Shown here piece after piece: positions 17,583 through 26,980 of a stretch of 42,486 nucleotides of DNA (positions are counted from its first letter, which is position 1; each line of letters starts with the position of its first letter). This DNA is from Verrucomicrobiota bacterium (GTDB taxonomy: Bacteria; Verrucomicrobiota; Verrucomicrobiia; Chthoniobacterales; UBA10450). The notes beneath the pieces are model-generated. The model was not told the DNA's origin. It was given only the letters and a program-made list of their open reading frames with translations, and searched no databases. Both the position numbers and the translations under genes were made by a program. The stretch is from positions 1 through 42,486 of the forward strand of contig QHPP01000251.1 in the NCBI GenBank assembly GCA_003219125.1, given 5' to 3'.

Positions 17583-18785
17583 ATGGCATTACGTATTCAT
17601 CAAAGCGTTGTCCGAGGCGAAATCGATAATCGCTGGCGCGGGCGGGTTGAGGGATGGATCACACTTGTCGGGGTCGAGCGGCCGGTGACCCTGGAATTGA
17701 CGGGAAATTGTTTGCGCGATCTGGCGGGATGTGTCGTGCGATTTGAAAATCCGCATCCGCTGGCAACGGAAGACGAGCAGAACGTACCCGCGCCTTTGCA
17801 GTGTGGCGTTGCCGGCGAGATCACGGCTTCGCGCAGAGTGCGGGTCCTCGATGTGCCGTTAGAAGAAGCGATACGCCTAACGAGATCTGGTACGCCGCCG
17901 CCGGAGCATTTTGCTAATGCCCTCTATCTGGAATGGTTCAGCGAAGTCACTGGCCGCGTGGTGATCGAGAGCAGCGACTATCAGATCGAAGTTTCGCCGG
18001 CGGAGTGGAAGCTTTCGCCGGAAGATGAGGAGCGCCAAATTGCTTCCTGCCATGAGGCGCTGCGCGCCTGGCTGGAACGGCTCGATCAAATCGATTTGCC
18101 GGATGCTGAAGAAAGGGAATTTGAAATTGAGAACGAACAACCGCTCGATGAATTCGGTTACGAGAAATTTATGCGTGAATCAGACGCCCGCACGGACAAG
18201 TACATGAAGCTGTTCGAAAAGTATGAGGGGCATCCGGATCGCGAAAAAATCGTGGCACGGGAGATGGGTTGGACTTGGCTGGAGGAGGCGTTGGAAGCAG
18301 ACGAGCGCGGAGCGCTTCCCGAGCGCGAACGAGAAGAGATTCCGCCGTTGAAGCCAAATCCGTTGACCGAAGGAGCCGATTGGGTGCGCGATAAAGATGG
18401 TCAGATTCATCATCCGCTGACGAAACGTACTTTCGAAAGCGGAGTCGCAATGTGGCATTTCTGCGATGATCGCGGTCTGCTTGAGGACAATGGCGATAGC
18501 GATCTTTTCGAAATGGTGTTTCAGTTTCAAACCGCGGGCGCAAAAATCGCGGGCGCGCTCGATTGCCTCGCTTATGACGAGGACGATTCCCGTAACGGTG
18601 GGTTCGTTGTTGCGGCCTTGAAACGAGCGCTCAATTATTTGCATACCAGCATGGCAGCGGCGGAGAAAGTGGCGCAAAAGGATTTGCTTCCCCCCGAGCG
18701 GCTGGAGGCCTTTCGCGCCGAATTATTTGAGGTGCGGGAGAAAATCCTCGAGTTGATGCAGCGGTTTCGCGCGAAACGGTTTTGA
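17583..18785 (+). CDS. Unrecognised soluble protein, about 400 residues
   Basis: From the ATG MALRIHQSVV the protein has 400 residues; a TTG seven codons upstream is possible, but a GGAG stands 10 bp before the ATG. Residues 1-90 are beta-rich (RGEIDNRWRGRVEGWITLVG, LTGNCLRDLAGCVVRFENP). The rest is mostly acidic alpha-helix with an aromatic EWFSEVTGRVVIESSDYQIEVSPAEWKL segment (split here by none of the known motifs). The C-terminal half, from about 250, carries GGFVVAALKRALNYLHTSMAAAE-type helices. It has no signal, membrane segment or catalytic motif. It is well formed with normal codon use, so a real gene of unknown function. Confidence 0.75.
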   Translation: MALRIHQSVVRGEIDNRWRGRVEGWITLVGVERPVTLELTGNCLRDLAGCVVRFENPHPLATEDEQNVPAPLQCGVAGEITASRRVRVLDVPLEEAIRLTRSGTPPPEHFANALYLEWFSEVTGRVVIESSDYQIEVSPAEWKLSPEDEERQIASCHEALRAWLERLDQIDLPDAEEREFEIENEQPLDEFGYEKFMRESDARTDKYMKLFEKYEGHPDREKIVAREMGWTWLEEALEADERGALPEREREEIPPLKPNPLTEGADWVRDKDGQIHHPLTKRTFESGVAMWHFCDDRGLLEDNGDSDLFEMVFQFQTAGAKIAGALDCLAYDEDDSRNGGFVVAALKRALNYLHTSMAAAEKVAQKDLLPPERLEAFRAELFEVREKILELMQRFRAKRF

Positions 18786-18945
18786 GGCTGTAGAACGGCC
18801 ATCTTGCCTGTAGGGCCCACGGGGCATCTTGCCGTTGATTGTACGGCGCGGCCCCAAAACACGATGAACCTTCTGAGGACATGCTTCCTCATATCCGGGC
18901 GCGCCGAAGCGCGTCCCGCCATCTGGCATGTGCGAGTAGCCTGCT

Positions 18946-20169
18946 CTAATTTGCCGCTAGCGAATGAATGTGCTCCGGCCTCGGGCCGAGGCCGATAAAG
19001 CGCGCTGGAAGCGAACGCAATGCCGGAAACCATTGAAAGAGCCTGAGAAAAATGGGAAGCGAATCTCCATTTTTTGATTCGCGTCCGGTTACTACACGGC
19101 GGTGAATGAATGCCTGCATGGCCTGGATTACACGGGTAGGCCATTCGCGACGCTCTTGCACTTGCTTCAAATCAGCGACCGACACTGGCCCGGCTCTCAA
19201 CTTTGCCGCCAGCAAATTTGCGGTCGCCACTGCGTCTTGCAAGGCGAGGTTGATGCCGACGCCCCCGGCGGGCGACATCGCATGTGCACTGTCGCCGATA
19301 CACAGCAAGCGTTCGCGATACCATTTTCGCAGGCGGTTGATCTGGACGGTGAGCAGTTTGATCTTTGCCCAATCATCCAGCTCCATGATTCGATCTTCCA
19401 GGAAAGGTCCGAGGCGAATGATGTCGCGATGCAAGGCAGGCAAGCCGCGCTGCTTGATCGCATCGAGCTCACCTTTTGGGATAACAAAACCGACTTGGAA
19501 ATAATCACTGCGGTCGAGGAGAACGAGCAGTTTCCCGTGGCGAAAAAATCCAAGTGATTGTGGCGGATCGTTCTCCCGTTTGGAAAGGCGCATCCAAAGG
19601 ACGTCGATCGGCACGCCGAATTCCTCGACCTCGAAGTTTCCTCTCGTGTGTGTGATCGAATGGCGGCCGTCCGCGCCAATGATCAGGTCAGCCCGCACTT
19701 TGCGCTCGCCCTCCGGAGTTTTTACCCGAACGCCGGCAATGTCGTCATTTTCAAAAAGCAGATCGATGACTTCATGCTGCATGTGCAGAATAAAGGTCGG
19801 GAATCGCTTTGCCCGGCTGGAAAGAAAGTTCAGGAAATCCCATTGCGGCATGAAAGCGATGAATTTGCAGCACGTTGGCAAACGCGAGAAATCGGCGATG
19901 GGCACCGCATGACCATTAAATATTCCGCGTATTTCAGGTAGTTCCTGGTGGGGTAAGCGAAGAAATTCCTCGAGCAATCCGAGCTCATGCAAAAGCTCGA
20001 GGGTGGAAGGATGAATGGTGTCGCCGCGGAAATCGCGGTTGAAATCGGCGTGTTTTTCCAGAACAACGACGTCCACTCCGGCGCGCGCCAGCAAAAAACC
20101 GGTCATTATGCCCGCTGGTCCGCCGCCGACAACGAGGCAGCGGGTCCGGATCTCGGGTAGGGTGCTCAT
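18946..20169 (-). CDS. FAD-dependent monooxygenase (PHBH/UbiH fold)
   Basis: A 407-residue flavoprotein of the class A monooxygenase group. An N-terminal Rossmann motif LVVGGGPAGIMTGFLLARAG (residues 12-31) binds the ADP part of FAD, followed by the DG motif GADGRHS (165-171) and the GD motif CIGDSAHAMSPAGGVGINLA (290-309). Expected reaction: NAD(P)H-dependent aromatic or polyketide hydroxylation, substrate unknown. The C-terminus is short and has no thioredoxin-like domain, unlike the PheA branch. It is divergent from a phytoene-dehydrogenase-like oxidoreductase across a 362-bp gap. ATG start. Confidence 0.88.
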   Translation of the reverse strand: MSTLPEIRTRCLVVGGGPAGIMTGFLLARAGVDVVVLEKHADFNRDFRGDTIHPSTLELLHELGLLEEFLRLPHQELPEIRGIFNGHAVPIADFSRLPTCCKFIAFMPQWDFLNFLSSRAKRFPTFILHMQHEVIDLLFENDDIAGVRVKTPEGERKVRADLIIGADGRHSITHTRGNFEVEEFGVPIDVLWMRLSKRENDPPQSLGFFRHGKLLVLLDRSDYFQVGFVIPKGELDAIKQRGLPALHRDIIRLGPFLEDRIMELDDWAKIKLLTVQINRLRKWYRERLLCIGDSAHAMSPAGGVGINLALQDAVATANLLAAKLRAGPVSVADLKQVQERREWPTRVIQAMQAFIHRRVVTGRESKNGDSLPIFLRLFQWFPALRSLPARFIGLGPRPEHIHSLAAN

Positions 20170-20531
20170 CGATCAACCGATTTCGGACAAGACTAAACCT
20201 TCTTAAATTAGTGTGCGAAAAACAGTAAAGCTAATCACAATTATCTGCACTAGAAGGATGATCACATGACATTAGTGGTGCCCTCAGTCCGTGTAACCGC
20301 AACAGTCACTAGTCCTCCGAAGGTATCCATAGGAACATGTTTGATGTACGAGGTTTAATGTTTGACGGAAAGCGGAAATAGGACGCGCAGAAGCGCACGT
20401 CCCTTCGACGTGATCCCCTCGCGCTGCGCCAAAAGGCGGAGGGACATACTTCTGCATGTCCTGCTTTGCCCTTGCCATACCCGGGCGGTTGGCGTAAGCG
20501 AACTGAACCTTTTCTGATTGTTCAATCGAGC
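20170..20531. other. Divergent gap between two oxidoreductases
   Basis: No gene was seen. The left half is AT-rich and probably holds promoters for both genes. The right half (20381-20462) is a hairpin-rich repeat block, listed separately. Short open frames across it are repeat-derived. Confidence 0.45.
20381..20462. repeat. Hairpin block with GGACGCGCAGAAGCGCACGTCC
   Basis: Successive inverted repeats: GGACG...CGTCC with an inner GCGC/GCGC (20381-20402), CACGTC-CCTTC-GACGTG (20396-20412), and GGACAT-ACTTCTGC-ATGTCC (about 20442-20461). A related GGGCGCG-CCGAAG-CGCGTCC hairpin occurs near 18897-18917 in the gap after the unknown protein. Confidence 0.5.
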
Positions 20532-22121
20532 ATGAGCCGGATTAAGAGCAAATACGACGTCGTTATTCTGGGAGCGGGGCATAACGGGCTGGTGGCTGCC
20601 AGTTATCTCGGGCGGGCTGGCCTCACCGTACTCTTATTAGAGAAAAACGATTATATTGGCGGAGCGACTACTTCGCAGAAAGTTTTCCCAGATTATGACG
20701 CCCAACTCTCACGCTATTCCTACCTCGTTAGTCTGTTTCCCGAGAAAATCATTCGCGATCTCGGGTTGAATCTTGAGCTGCGGCGGCGTGCGACTGGATC
20801 CTTCACCCCTTATATTAGGAATGGAAAACATAATGGATTGCTCTTGAGCAATGTCGAGAACGAGGTGGGTCGCCAGTCGATGATCGATCTGACCGGCAGC
20901 GACAAAGAGTTTGAGCAGCTAAAGAAATTTTATAACCTCGCGCGCGTTTTCGCCGAGCATTCCTGGGATAGCATGCTGGAACCGCTGATCGCGAAAGAAG
21001 AGTTTCGTCGCCGGTTTGATGTTGATCATATTTCCCGGGAAGCGTGGCGCAGTCTGGCGGAGGAACCGCTCGGAGGTGCGATCGAGCGTTATTTGCAAAA
21101 CGACCTGGTGCGCGGGCTTGTCCTGACCGATGGAAAGGTCGGTGTCTTTACGCATCCGCACGATCCATCGTTGGTCCAGAACCGTTGTTTTCTTTATCAT
21201 CTGATTGGAAACAAAACGGGGGAATGGAAAGTGCCGGTGGGAGGAATGGGCGGAGTAGCGCGCGAACTGGAAGAAGCAGCCCGCCGAAGCGGCGCCGAAT
21301 TTCTAACGGGTATTAGGATACGCGCGTTGGGCTTGAATGGAAAGAGCCGGACCGTTGAGTTCGAGATGGCGGAAAAAACGGAGACAATCGAGGCGCAGTT
21401 TGTCCTCGTAAACTTCGGTCGCAACGTGCTGGCGAAGTTTACCGGAAAGCCGTTTCAGCCAGACGCGACCGATGAGGGCTCGGTCTTCAAGATCAACATG
21501 CTGTTGCGCAAGCTGCCGAAGTTGAAGGCGAAAAAGTACCCGGCGGCCGACGCGTGGTGCGGAACGTTTCACAGTGACGAAAGTTACGAGCAGATGAATC
21601 TGAGCTACGGGCAGGCCGCGCAGGGACGCCTGCCGGAGAAAACGCCGTGCGAAGTCTATTGTCATACCCTCACGGACGACAGCATTCTCGCTCCTGATTT
21701 GCGCGAACAGGGTTATCACACCATGACCTTGTTCGGACTGGATGTGCCCTGGAGCTTGTTCGCGCGCGACAATAGGAGGCTGCGGAAAGAAGCGGAGAAA
21801 AAATTCCTCGCCAGCATGAACCAGTGGCTGGAAGAGCCACTGGAAGATTGTCTCGCGGTGGGACGCGACGGCAGCCTTTGCATCGAAAGCAAAAGTCCGG
21901 TTGATATCGAAGACTCGTTAGGAATGTTTCATGGGAACATTTTTCACGACGCGCCAACCTGGCCATTCGCGACCACGAAAACTCAAGCAGGGACATGGGG
22001 CGTCGAGACCGGATACGAGAACGTCTTCTTCTGCGGGTCAAGCGCGCAACGCGGCGGCGCCGTCAGTGGCATTCCCGGGCACAATGCGGCGCGCAAGGTT
22101 TTGGAGACGATTAAGACATAA
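20532..22121 (+). CDS. Phytoene dehydrogenase-like FAD oxidoreductase
   Basis: A 529-residue protein from MSRIKSKYDVVILGAGHNGLVAA; 22 upstream in-frame residues are repeat-derived. The FAD dinucleotide motif GAGHNG (14-19) and the following LLLEKNDYIGGAT match the CrtI/carotenoid-oxidoreductase-like group (NAD(P)/FAD-dependent desaturases and saturases). The C-terminal flavin-contact motif is NVFFCGSSAQRGGAVSGIPG. Many relatives in bacteria and animals (PYROXD2-type) are not carotenoid enzymes, and no crtB/crtE-type gene is nearby, so the substrate is unknown. It lies 34 bp upstream of the NTF2-like gene, a likely operon. Confidence 0.85.
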   Translation: MSRIKSKYDVVILGAGHNGLVAASYLGRAGLTVLLLEKNDYIGGATTSQKVFPDYDAQLSRYSYLVSLFPEKIIRDLGLNLELRRRATGSFTPYIRNGKHNGLLLSNVENEVGRQSMIDLTGSDKEFEQLKKFYNLARVFAEHSWDSMLEPLIAKEEFRRRFDVDHISREAWRSLAEEPLGGAIERYLQNDLVRGLVLTDGKVGVFTHPHDPSLVQNRCFLYHLIGNKTGEWKVPVGGMGGVARELEEAARRSGAEFLTGIRIRALGLNGKSRTVEFEMAEKTETIEAQFVLVNFGRNVLAKFTGKPFQPDATDEGSVFKINMLLRKLPKLKAKKYPAADAWCGTFHSDESYEQMNLSYGQAAQGRLPEKTPCEVYCHTLTDDSILAPDLREQGYHTMTLFGLDVPWSLFARDNRRLRKEAEKKFLASMNQWLEEPLEDCLAVGRDGSLCIESKSPVDIEDSLGMFHGNIFHDAPTWPFATTKTQAGTWGVETGYENVFFCGSSAQRGGAVSGIPGHNAARKVLETIKT

Positions 22122-22155
22122 AGCAAAACATCGGACGGCTAACACGGAACATCCA

Positions 22156-22635
22156 ATGTTGAAGTCAGAAGCCGATCCCGCTGATGTCGCGACGATCGAT
22201 TCGATTATCACCGCGGCTTACGACGGAATTTCAGGGCCGGCCGGAAAGAAACGCAATTGGGACCGCGAACGTTCGCTGTACTTGCCAGGCGCGCGTTTGA
22301 TTCCGACTGCGATGGAGGCCGGTACGGAAGGTGTCGATCATCTGCCGCACATTTTGGATATAGAGGGATACATCGCGCGGGTTGAGCCGTTCTTTGAAAA
22401 AAGCGGCTTCTACGAAAAGGAAATTGCGCGCCGCACCGAACGGTTCGGTCAGATTGCGCATGTTTGGAGCACGTACGAGTCGCGCCACAGCGAGAACGAT
22501 CCCGAACCATTTATGCGCGGGATCAACAGCATCCAGCTATTCAACGATAGCAAGCGTTGGTGGATCGTCTCAATTTACTGGCAGCAGGAAAATGCGAGCG
22601 CACCAATTCCCGAAAAATATGTGCCGGGTGGGTAG
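22156..22635 (+). CDS. NTF2/SnoaL-like small protein
   Basis: A 159-residue protein starting MLKSEADPADVATIDSIITAAYDGISG. The arrangement of N-terminal helices, then a W..R..YLPGARLI strand, a helix VEGVDHLPHILDIEGYIARV-like segment, and terminal strands (FGQIAHVWSTYESR, GINSIQLFNDSKRWWIVSIYW) matches the nuclear-transport-factor-2/DUF4440 fold. Such domains act as isomerases, small-molecule binders or immunity/scaffold proteins; no catalytic Asp/His pair can be assigned. It follows the oxidoreductase closely and may act in the same pathway. A longer frame upstream (from 21931) is a shadow of the oxidoreductase gene. Confidence 0.72.
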   Translation: MLKSEADPADVATIDSIITAAYDGISGPAGKKRNWDRERSLYLPGARLIPTAMEAGTEGVDHLPHILDIEGYIARVEPFFEKSGFYEKEIARRTERFGQIAHVWSTYESRHSENDPEPFMRGINSIQLFNDSKRWWIVSIYWQQENASAPIPEKYVPGG

Positions 22636-22693
22636 ACTAGCCAGGGGGCGGACGAGGTCATCCGTCGAATGGTTCGTGAGATTGTGGGTTGCC

Positions 22694-22936
22694 ACAGGCT
22701 GCTAGCCTGTTCGCCCCGGGACGTTACGGAACATAGACCTCTCAGGTCTGTGCGCCCAGCGGAGTTGCACTCCGCTTCCGTGCGAGCCGAAGCGGACAGA
22801 ATGTCCGCTCGGCGCACGGGCCACAGGCCTGCGTTCCATGCTGCTGGTTGAGAAGTTTTCGAAAACCAACTCGTTTCGGCCACGTTTGTTGCCGGCAAGT
22901 TGCCGGCAACTGCAGGCTAGCAGCCTGCGCTCCCCA
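22694..22936. repeat. String of about eight hairpins, related to 28197-28331
   Basis: Successive perfect or near-perfect stems with 1-5-nt loops: ACAGGCT-GCT-AGCCTGT (22694-22710), AGACCT-CTC-AGGTCT, AGCGGAG-TTGCA-CTCCGCT (22758-22776), AGCGGACA-GAA-TGTCCGCT (22791-22809), GTTTTCGAAAAC, GTTGCCGGCAA-G-TTGCCGGCAAC (22888-22910), GCAGGCT-AGC-AGCCTGC (22912-22928). The last 28 nt (22909-22936) are identical to 28304-28331, and about 60 nt before them align with that element. It ends 3 bp from the tgpA stop and fills most of the 304-bp gap. Confidence 0.8.
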
Positions 22937-22939
22937 AAT

Positions 22940-24940
22940 TCAAGAAGCGCGGACGAAGGCGCTCACTGCTTTGGCGAATTGTTCGAGCGTCATCGGATCC
23001 GATGCGGGCGCGTAGCGTAACGCTATATAGGCTTCCGCAATGCTGCGGATCCGCTCGGAGTCGTTAGGCAACAAGCGCATCGCTCGGCGGGAGAAATCCA
23101 GAGGGCCTTCGGATGGATTGCGCGGCGCTCCAAGCCTGGCCGCTTTTCGGCAAAAGCTTTCATAGATTCGCTTGATCCGGTCGCCACAGGCGCGAGTACG
23201 CAAATGTGTCCATCCCGTGTAAAGCGCAAGCAGCGCGATCGCGACGAGCAGGCTACCAACAATGAAAAAGATCGGGCCGCGCCCGGCTATTCCGATGGCA
23301 GTGAAAAATGATTCCTGCTCGTCGCCGTCGAAGCTTAGAACCCGAGTATCCCAGGCGTAACTAAGCGTCTGCCAGCCGAGTCGAGCTCGGGCGAATATCG
23401 GCCAACGCGCAAGTTTTCTCGCGAGCACGCCCTGGGTATTATCGAGCTGACCGGCGGCCGCACGACGTTCCAGAAACGAGCTGAATCCTAAATTCACGCG
23501 ATCGGGAGCGACAACAGCAGTGGGATCGACTCTTTGCCATCCGCGGTCCGGGAACCAGACTTCGCACCAGGCATGAGCATCCGCTTGTCGCACGAGAAAG
23601 AAATGTCCAATCTCGTTATACTCACCGCCCAAATAACCGGTAACGACGCGCGCGGGAACTCCGGCCAATCGCATCAAGGTCGCGAAGCTGGCCGCGTAGT
23701 GTTCGCAAAATCCAAGGCGGCGATGAAAAAGGAATTCATCGAGACCATTCTTTCCGTATTCGCCTGGCGAAGGGGAATAGAGAAATCCCTGGGCGCGAAA
23801 AAACTCCAGAGCCTTCTCTACGATCGCTCGGGGCTCTGCTTTGCCGGCCGTCCAAGACTGGACCAGGGCGCGTGCCGCCGGGCTGATGGCCGCGGGTAGT
23901 TGAAGCAATGGTTCGCGTTCGCCCGAATGAAGCTGGTTGTTCGGAATCTCCGGGTAAGATGTAACTTCGTAGCGGCGCGCTTTATGGATCGGCTGATCAC
24001 TCCACAAATAATCGCCAGGCGCCAATCTCGCGCCCGATGGCCAATTCGCAGGCCAATCGAGCGCGAACATCCAGCGCGCATCATGGGCCTCGATCGTAAT
24101 CCATTGTCGAACACCTTCGCTCCGAAGCGAACTTTGGCTGGTCTTGGGCAGTGCTGCCGGATTCTTGGGCGCGTTCCATTCCAAACCTTCGCAATGCCAC
24201 ATGACGACACCGCGCCAGTACATCGCACCAAGCGTCGGAATTTTGCCGTCCGGAAATTCGGCGCGGAAGGCTACTTCGGAAGAGTTAGTTAGAGATGAAA
24301 CGCTCCCGGGTGAAAGATGGTCGGAGAAACCAGTCGAAGAGCCTCGCTGCGATGCGATCTGAAACCGGAACCCGGTGCTGAAGCGAGGAAAGAAGAGAAA
24401 CAGCAGAACAATAAGTGGTGCGGCTTGGGCCAGAAGTTTGCCCGCGGTGCGAACGGGCGGCCAAAAGGCGGATGATGATCCGCGATGAAACTGGATGAGC
24501 GCGACGAGCAGCAAAGTGAAAGCGATAAGCAGACAGAGCGCAATCGCGAGATTCTGAGAGAGAAAAAATCCGCAGAGGCAAAGAACCCACGCCACCATGA
24601 TCATGATGTGGAACTCGCGTGCGGTGTGCGCTTCCAAAATCTTGACCGACGTCAACATGACAATAAGGGAAACGCCCGGCTCGATCCCCCTGAGCGAACC
24701 GTAGCTGAAGAAAAGCAGGGACAGGATCAGGGCCACCAGAACCACTTTCCAAAACAGGGAGCGGAGATGATAACCTTTCGGTTGCATCCAGAACTTTGCG
24801 GTGAGCGCGATCAAAAACAGCAACGGCACCCAGGATGGCAGGGTCCCAAACATGGGCGGCAATGCGAAAAGTAACGCCACCGCCAGCCACAAGAGCGGTC
24901 GTCGCGGGATGCGTGTGTCTTGTCTTCGGAGCGTCTTCAT
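22940..24940 (-). CDS. TgpA-type membrane transglutaminase (DUF3488 + transglutaminase core)
   Basis: A 666-residue integral membrane protein. About six to seven helices lie in residues 15-190 (DUF3488), then a large periplasmic domain with the transglutaminase core: Cys412 (RRLGFCEHYAASF), His456 (ADAHAWCEVWFPDRGW) and Asp472 (RVDPTAV). A final transmembrane helix (about 555-577) leads to a C-terminal cytoplasmic helical domain (DUF4129-like). TgpA of Pseudomonas is an essential periplasmic-facing protein of unknown substrate. It is the third gene of the MoxR-DUF58-TgpA operon; its start overlaps the DUF58 stop by 4 nt, implying translational coupling. Confidence 0.92.
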   Translation of the reverse strand: MKTLRRQDTRIPRRPLLWLAVALLFALPPMFGTLPSWVPLLFLIALTAKFWMQPKGYHLRSLFWKVVLVALILSLLFFSYGSLRGIEPGVSLIVMLTSVKILEAHTAREFHIMIMVAWVLCLCGFFLSQNLAIALCLLIAFTLLLVALIQFHRGSSSAFWPPVRTAGKLLAQAAPLIVLLFLFFPRFSTGFRFQIASQRGSSTGFSDHLSPGSVSSLTNSSEVAFRAEFPDGKIPTLGAMYWRGVVMWHCEGLEWNAPKNPAALPKTSQSSLRSEGVRQWITIEAHDARWMFALDWPANWPSGARLAPGDYLWSDQPIHKARRYEVTSYPEIPNNQLHSGEREPLLQLPAAISPAARALVQSWTAGKAEPRAIVEKALEFFRAQGFLYSPSPGEYGKNGLDEFLFHRRLGFCEHYAASFATLMRLAGVPARVVTGYLGGEYNEIGHFFLVRQADAHAWCEVWFPDRGWQRVDPTAVVAPDRVNLGFSSFLERRAAAGQLDNTQGVLARKLARWPIFARARLGWQTLSYAWDTRVLSFDGDEQESFFTAIGIAGRGPIFFIVGSLLVAIALLALYTGWTHLRTRACGDRIKRIYESFCRKAARLGAPRNPSEGPLDFSRRAMRLLPNDSERIRSIAEAYIALRYAPASDPMTLEQFAKAVSAFVRAS

Positions 24941-25836
24941 TGGAATAACGCCAATGCATGCAAGCAGCCATGGAGATGCGACTCGCCCAGTGATGGCGGA
25001 ATTTCAGCCGCGGGCAGACGCAGACCGTAAGGACGTCGTGCACGCTCCGCCTCGATGACCCAGAGCGCGAGTTGGGAAAGCCGCGCTTCGAGATCGTCGA
25101 GCTGCACCGCGGCAAGGTCCAGATAGAGCATGCCGTCCGATTCGGCGGTAAACTGTTTTGTCATCAATGCCTGTCCGCGCGCGACCGCTTTCCAGTCAAT
25201 GTGCCGTTGAGACTCGCCCCGCACGTACGCGCGCACGCCGGCGAAATCGTCGCCCTCTCCGAGCTCCCTCCGTGAGCTGCGTTGCCCCGAACGCGCAGTC
25301 TCGGCGGGCAGGCGCTGATCGCCGGCCGGCTTTGGATAAACGACATAACGCTGCGGAGTCGAAAGTTGTTTCAGCACTTGCAAAAAACCGAGCGGATAGA
25401 CACTGGTCAGGTGCAGTCTTCCGATCTGATGCTCGCCCCGGGTCGCCGCGGGAAATCGAAGCACAGTGCGGGCGGCTTTGCCGGCGGGAATTTCATCGAT
25501 GTGTTCGCCGGCGTCGCCCAAATCTGGCAGCGTGAGGGCAATCCCGTATCGAGTGGCGCGCGATTCGTTCGTGACCTCGACCGGCAGCGAAACCTCCTGG
25601 CCGGCGAATGCTGGTTTGATTGATTCGGCCGTTGCTTGCAAGCCTCCCAGATTCAAAAGCGTCCGTGGAATTGAAACCAGAAAAACGCTCATAAGCGCAA
25701 ACAAGAGCAAATATGACGCGGCGTTATTTTGACTGGAGGCAGCGTACCAGATTGCGGCCAGAACAAATAGCAGGCCAGCGAAACTTCTGGTTGGAGCGAG
25801 GGGAAAACTGCTTTTGGAAGATCCGCCTTGCCTCAT
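24937..25836 (-). CDS. DUF58 domain protein
   Basis: A 299-residue protein with two N-terminal transmembrane helices (about 19-34 and 41-57), a beta-rich middle (SLPVEVTNESRATRYGIALTL), and the DUF58 hallmark YVRGESQRHIDWKAVARGQ (204-222), followed by LMTKQFTAESD. DUF58 proteins have a vWA-related fold and work with MoxR ATPases, probably in folding or metal loading of partner proteins. It overlaps both neighbours by 4 nt (moxR stop/DUF58 start; DUF58 stop/tgpA start), a very tight operon. Confidence 0.9.
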   Translation of the reverse strand: MRQGGSSKSSFPLAPTRSFAGLLFVLAAIWYAASSQNNAASYLLLFALMSVFLVSIPRTLLNLGGLQATAESIKPAFAGQEVSLPVEVTNESRATRYGIALTLPDLGDAGEHIDEIPAGKAARTVLRFPAATRGEHQIGRLHLTSVYPLGFLQVLKQLSTPQRYVVYPKPAGDQRLPAETARSGQRSSRRELGEGDDFAGVRAYVRGESQRHIDWKAVARGQALMTKQFTAESDGMLYLDLAAVQLDDLEARLSQLALWVIEAERARRPYGLRLPAAEIPPSLGESHLHGCLHALALFQ

Positions 25837-26852
25837 GGCACCGGTACGCTGTTCAAAAGAGCAGCGGCCAACGTGCGACCACTTTGCCCGGACTGCTCAA
25901 TATCATGTCCAAGCCGATGAGCCATCACCGCGGTCCCCACCGCTTGAATGTCTTCGGGCAGCACCATGTCGCGCCCATTCATCATGGCCCAGGCCTGCGA
26001 CGCATGAAGCAGGGCCAGACCCGCGCGCGGCGACAAACCGCTGCGATGGCGCTGTCGCGAAGCGTCCAGCAAATCCTGGAGATAATCGAGTAGCGCGGAC
26101 GAGGTATGGATCGTTCGCACTTTTGCCTGAATCTCGAGCAATGTTTCCGCGCCAAAAACCGGATTCAATTCCTTGAGCATCTCGCGACGATCCATCCCGA
26201 GAAGCATTGCCCGCTCGCTCGCACGGTCGGGCACGCCCAGCTCGATCCGCATTAGAAACCGATCTAACTGCGATTCAGGCAACGGAAATGTCCCTACCTG
26301 ATATTGTGGATTTTGTGTCGCGATGACAAAAAACGGCCGCGGCAGTTCGTAAGTGACGCCATCGGCCGAGATCTGATGTTCTTCCATCGCTTCGAGCAAT
26401 GCGCTCTGCGTCTTGGCCGTGGCGCGGTTCACTTCATCGATCAGCACCACTTGCGAAAAAAGCGGTCCCTGATGAAATACGAAACGTTGTTCGTTCCGAT
26501 CAAAAATTGAATTACCAAGAATGTCGGCTGGGAGCAGGTCGCTGGTGAACTGGATGCGCTGGAAGGCGAGGCCGAGCGAACGGGCCAGCGCCTGGGACAG
26601 AGTCGTCTTACCTACCCCCGGGATGTCTTCAATTAAGAGATGACCGCGCGCGAGCAGACAGGCGACCGCCAGCTTTACCGCCTCGGTTTTGCCAACGATG
26701 ACCTCGCAAATCTGGTTGGTGAACGCGGCAATCTGTTTCTTTGTGTCGAAACGAATTTCCGGGTCGCGGTCACTCGCGAGCAAGGTGGAATGCATAGGAC
26801 GCCCGATAAATGATCGTTGGTGCAGCAAGTCCTGTGCGGCTTTTTCGTCCAT
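25833..26852 (-). CDS. MoxR-family AAA+ ATPase
   Basis: A 339-residue AAA_3 ATPase. Walker A is IPGVGKTT (residues 77-84), Walker B VVLIDEVNRA (135-144), with sensor 1 in FFVIATQNPQYQVGTFPLPESQLDRFL (about 174-200) and the C-terminal AAA lid with SPRAGLALLHASQAWA (sensor 2 Arg). MoxR proteins act as chaperone-like ATPases toward vWA/DUF58 partners, here encoded immediately downstream. It is the first gene of the operon; the first ~25 residues are not conserved and an in-frame Met at residue 20 is an alternative start. Confidence 0.93.
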   Translation of the reverse strand: MDEKAAQDLLHQRSFIGRPMHSTLLASDRDPEIRFDTKKQIAAFTNQICEVIVGKTEAVKLAVACLLARGHLLIEDIPGVGKTTLSQALARSLGLAFQRIQFTSDLLPADILGNSIFDRNEQRFVFHQGPLFSQVVLIDEVNRATAKTQSALLEAMEEHQISADGVTYELPRPFFVIATQNPQYQVGTFPLPESQLDRFLMRIELGVPDRASERAMLLGMDRREMLKELNPVFGAETLLEIQAKVRTIHTSSALLDYLQDLLDASRQRHRSGLSPRAGLALLHASQAWAMMNGRDMVLPEDIQAVGTAVMAHRLGHDIEQSGQSGRTLAAALLNSVPVP

Positions 26853-26980
26853 TTCCCGGGAATATAAGTGGAAATGTCGCGTTTGCTTGCGGCTTCGGAG
26901 AGCGTCGTCCTGCCAGGTGACGTTTTCGTGAGGACGCGTTGGTAGCGCGAGACTCCGTCGAGCCGTACTGCACGTGAAAG

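Noticed and set aside
20284-20478. Minus-strand 64-codon open frame in the divergent gap
   Set aside because: It translates a hairpin repeat block and has no homology features.
21931-22155. Upstream extension of the NTF2-like gene
   Set aside because: Overlaps the end of the oxidoreductase gene in another frame; the ATG at 22156 begins the fold.
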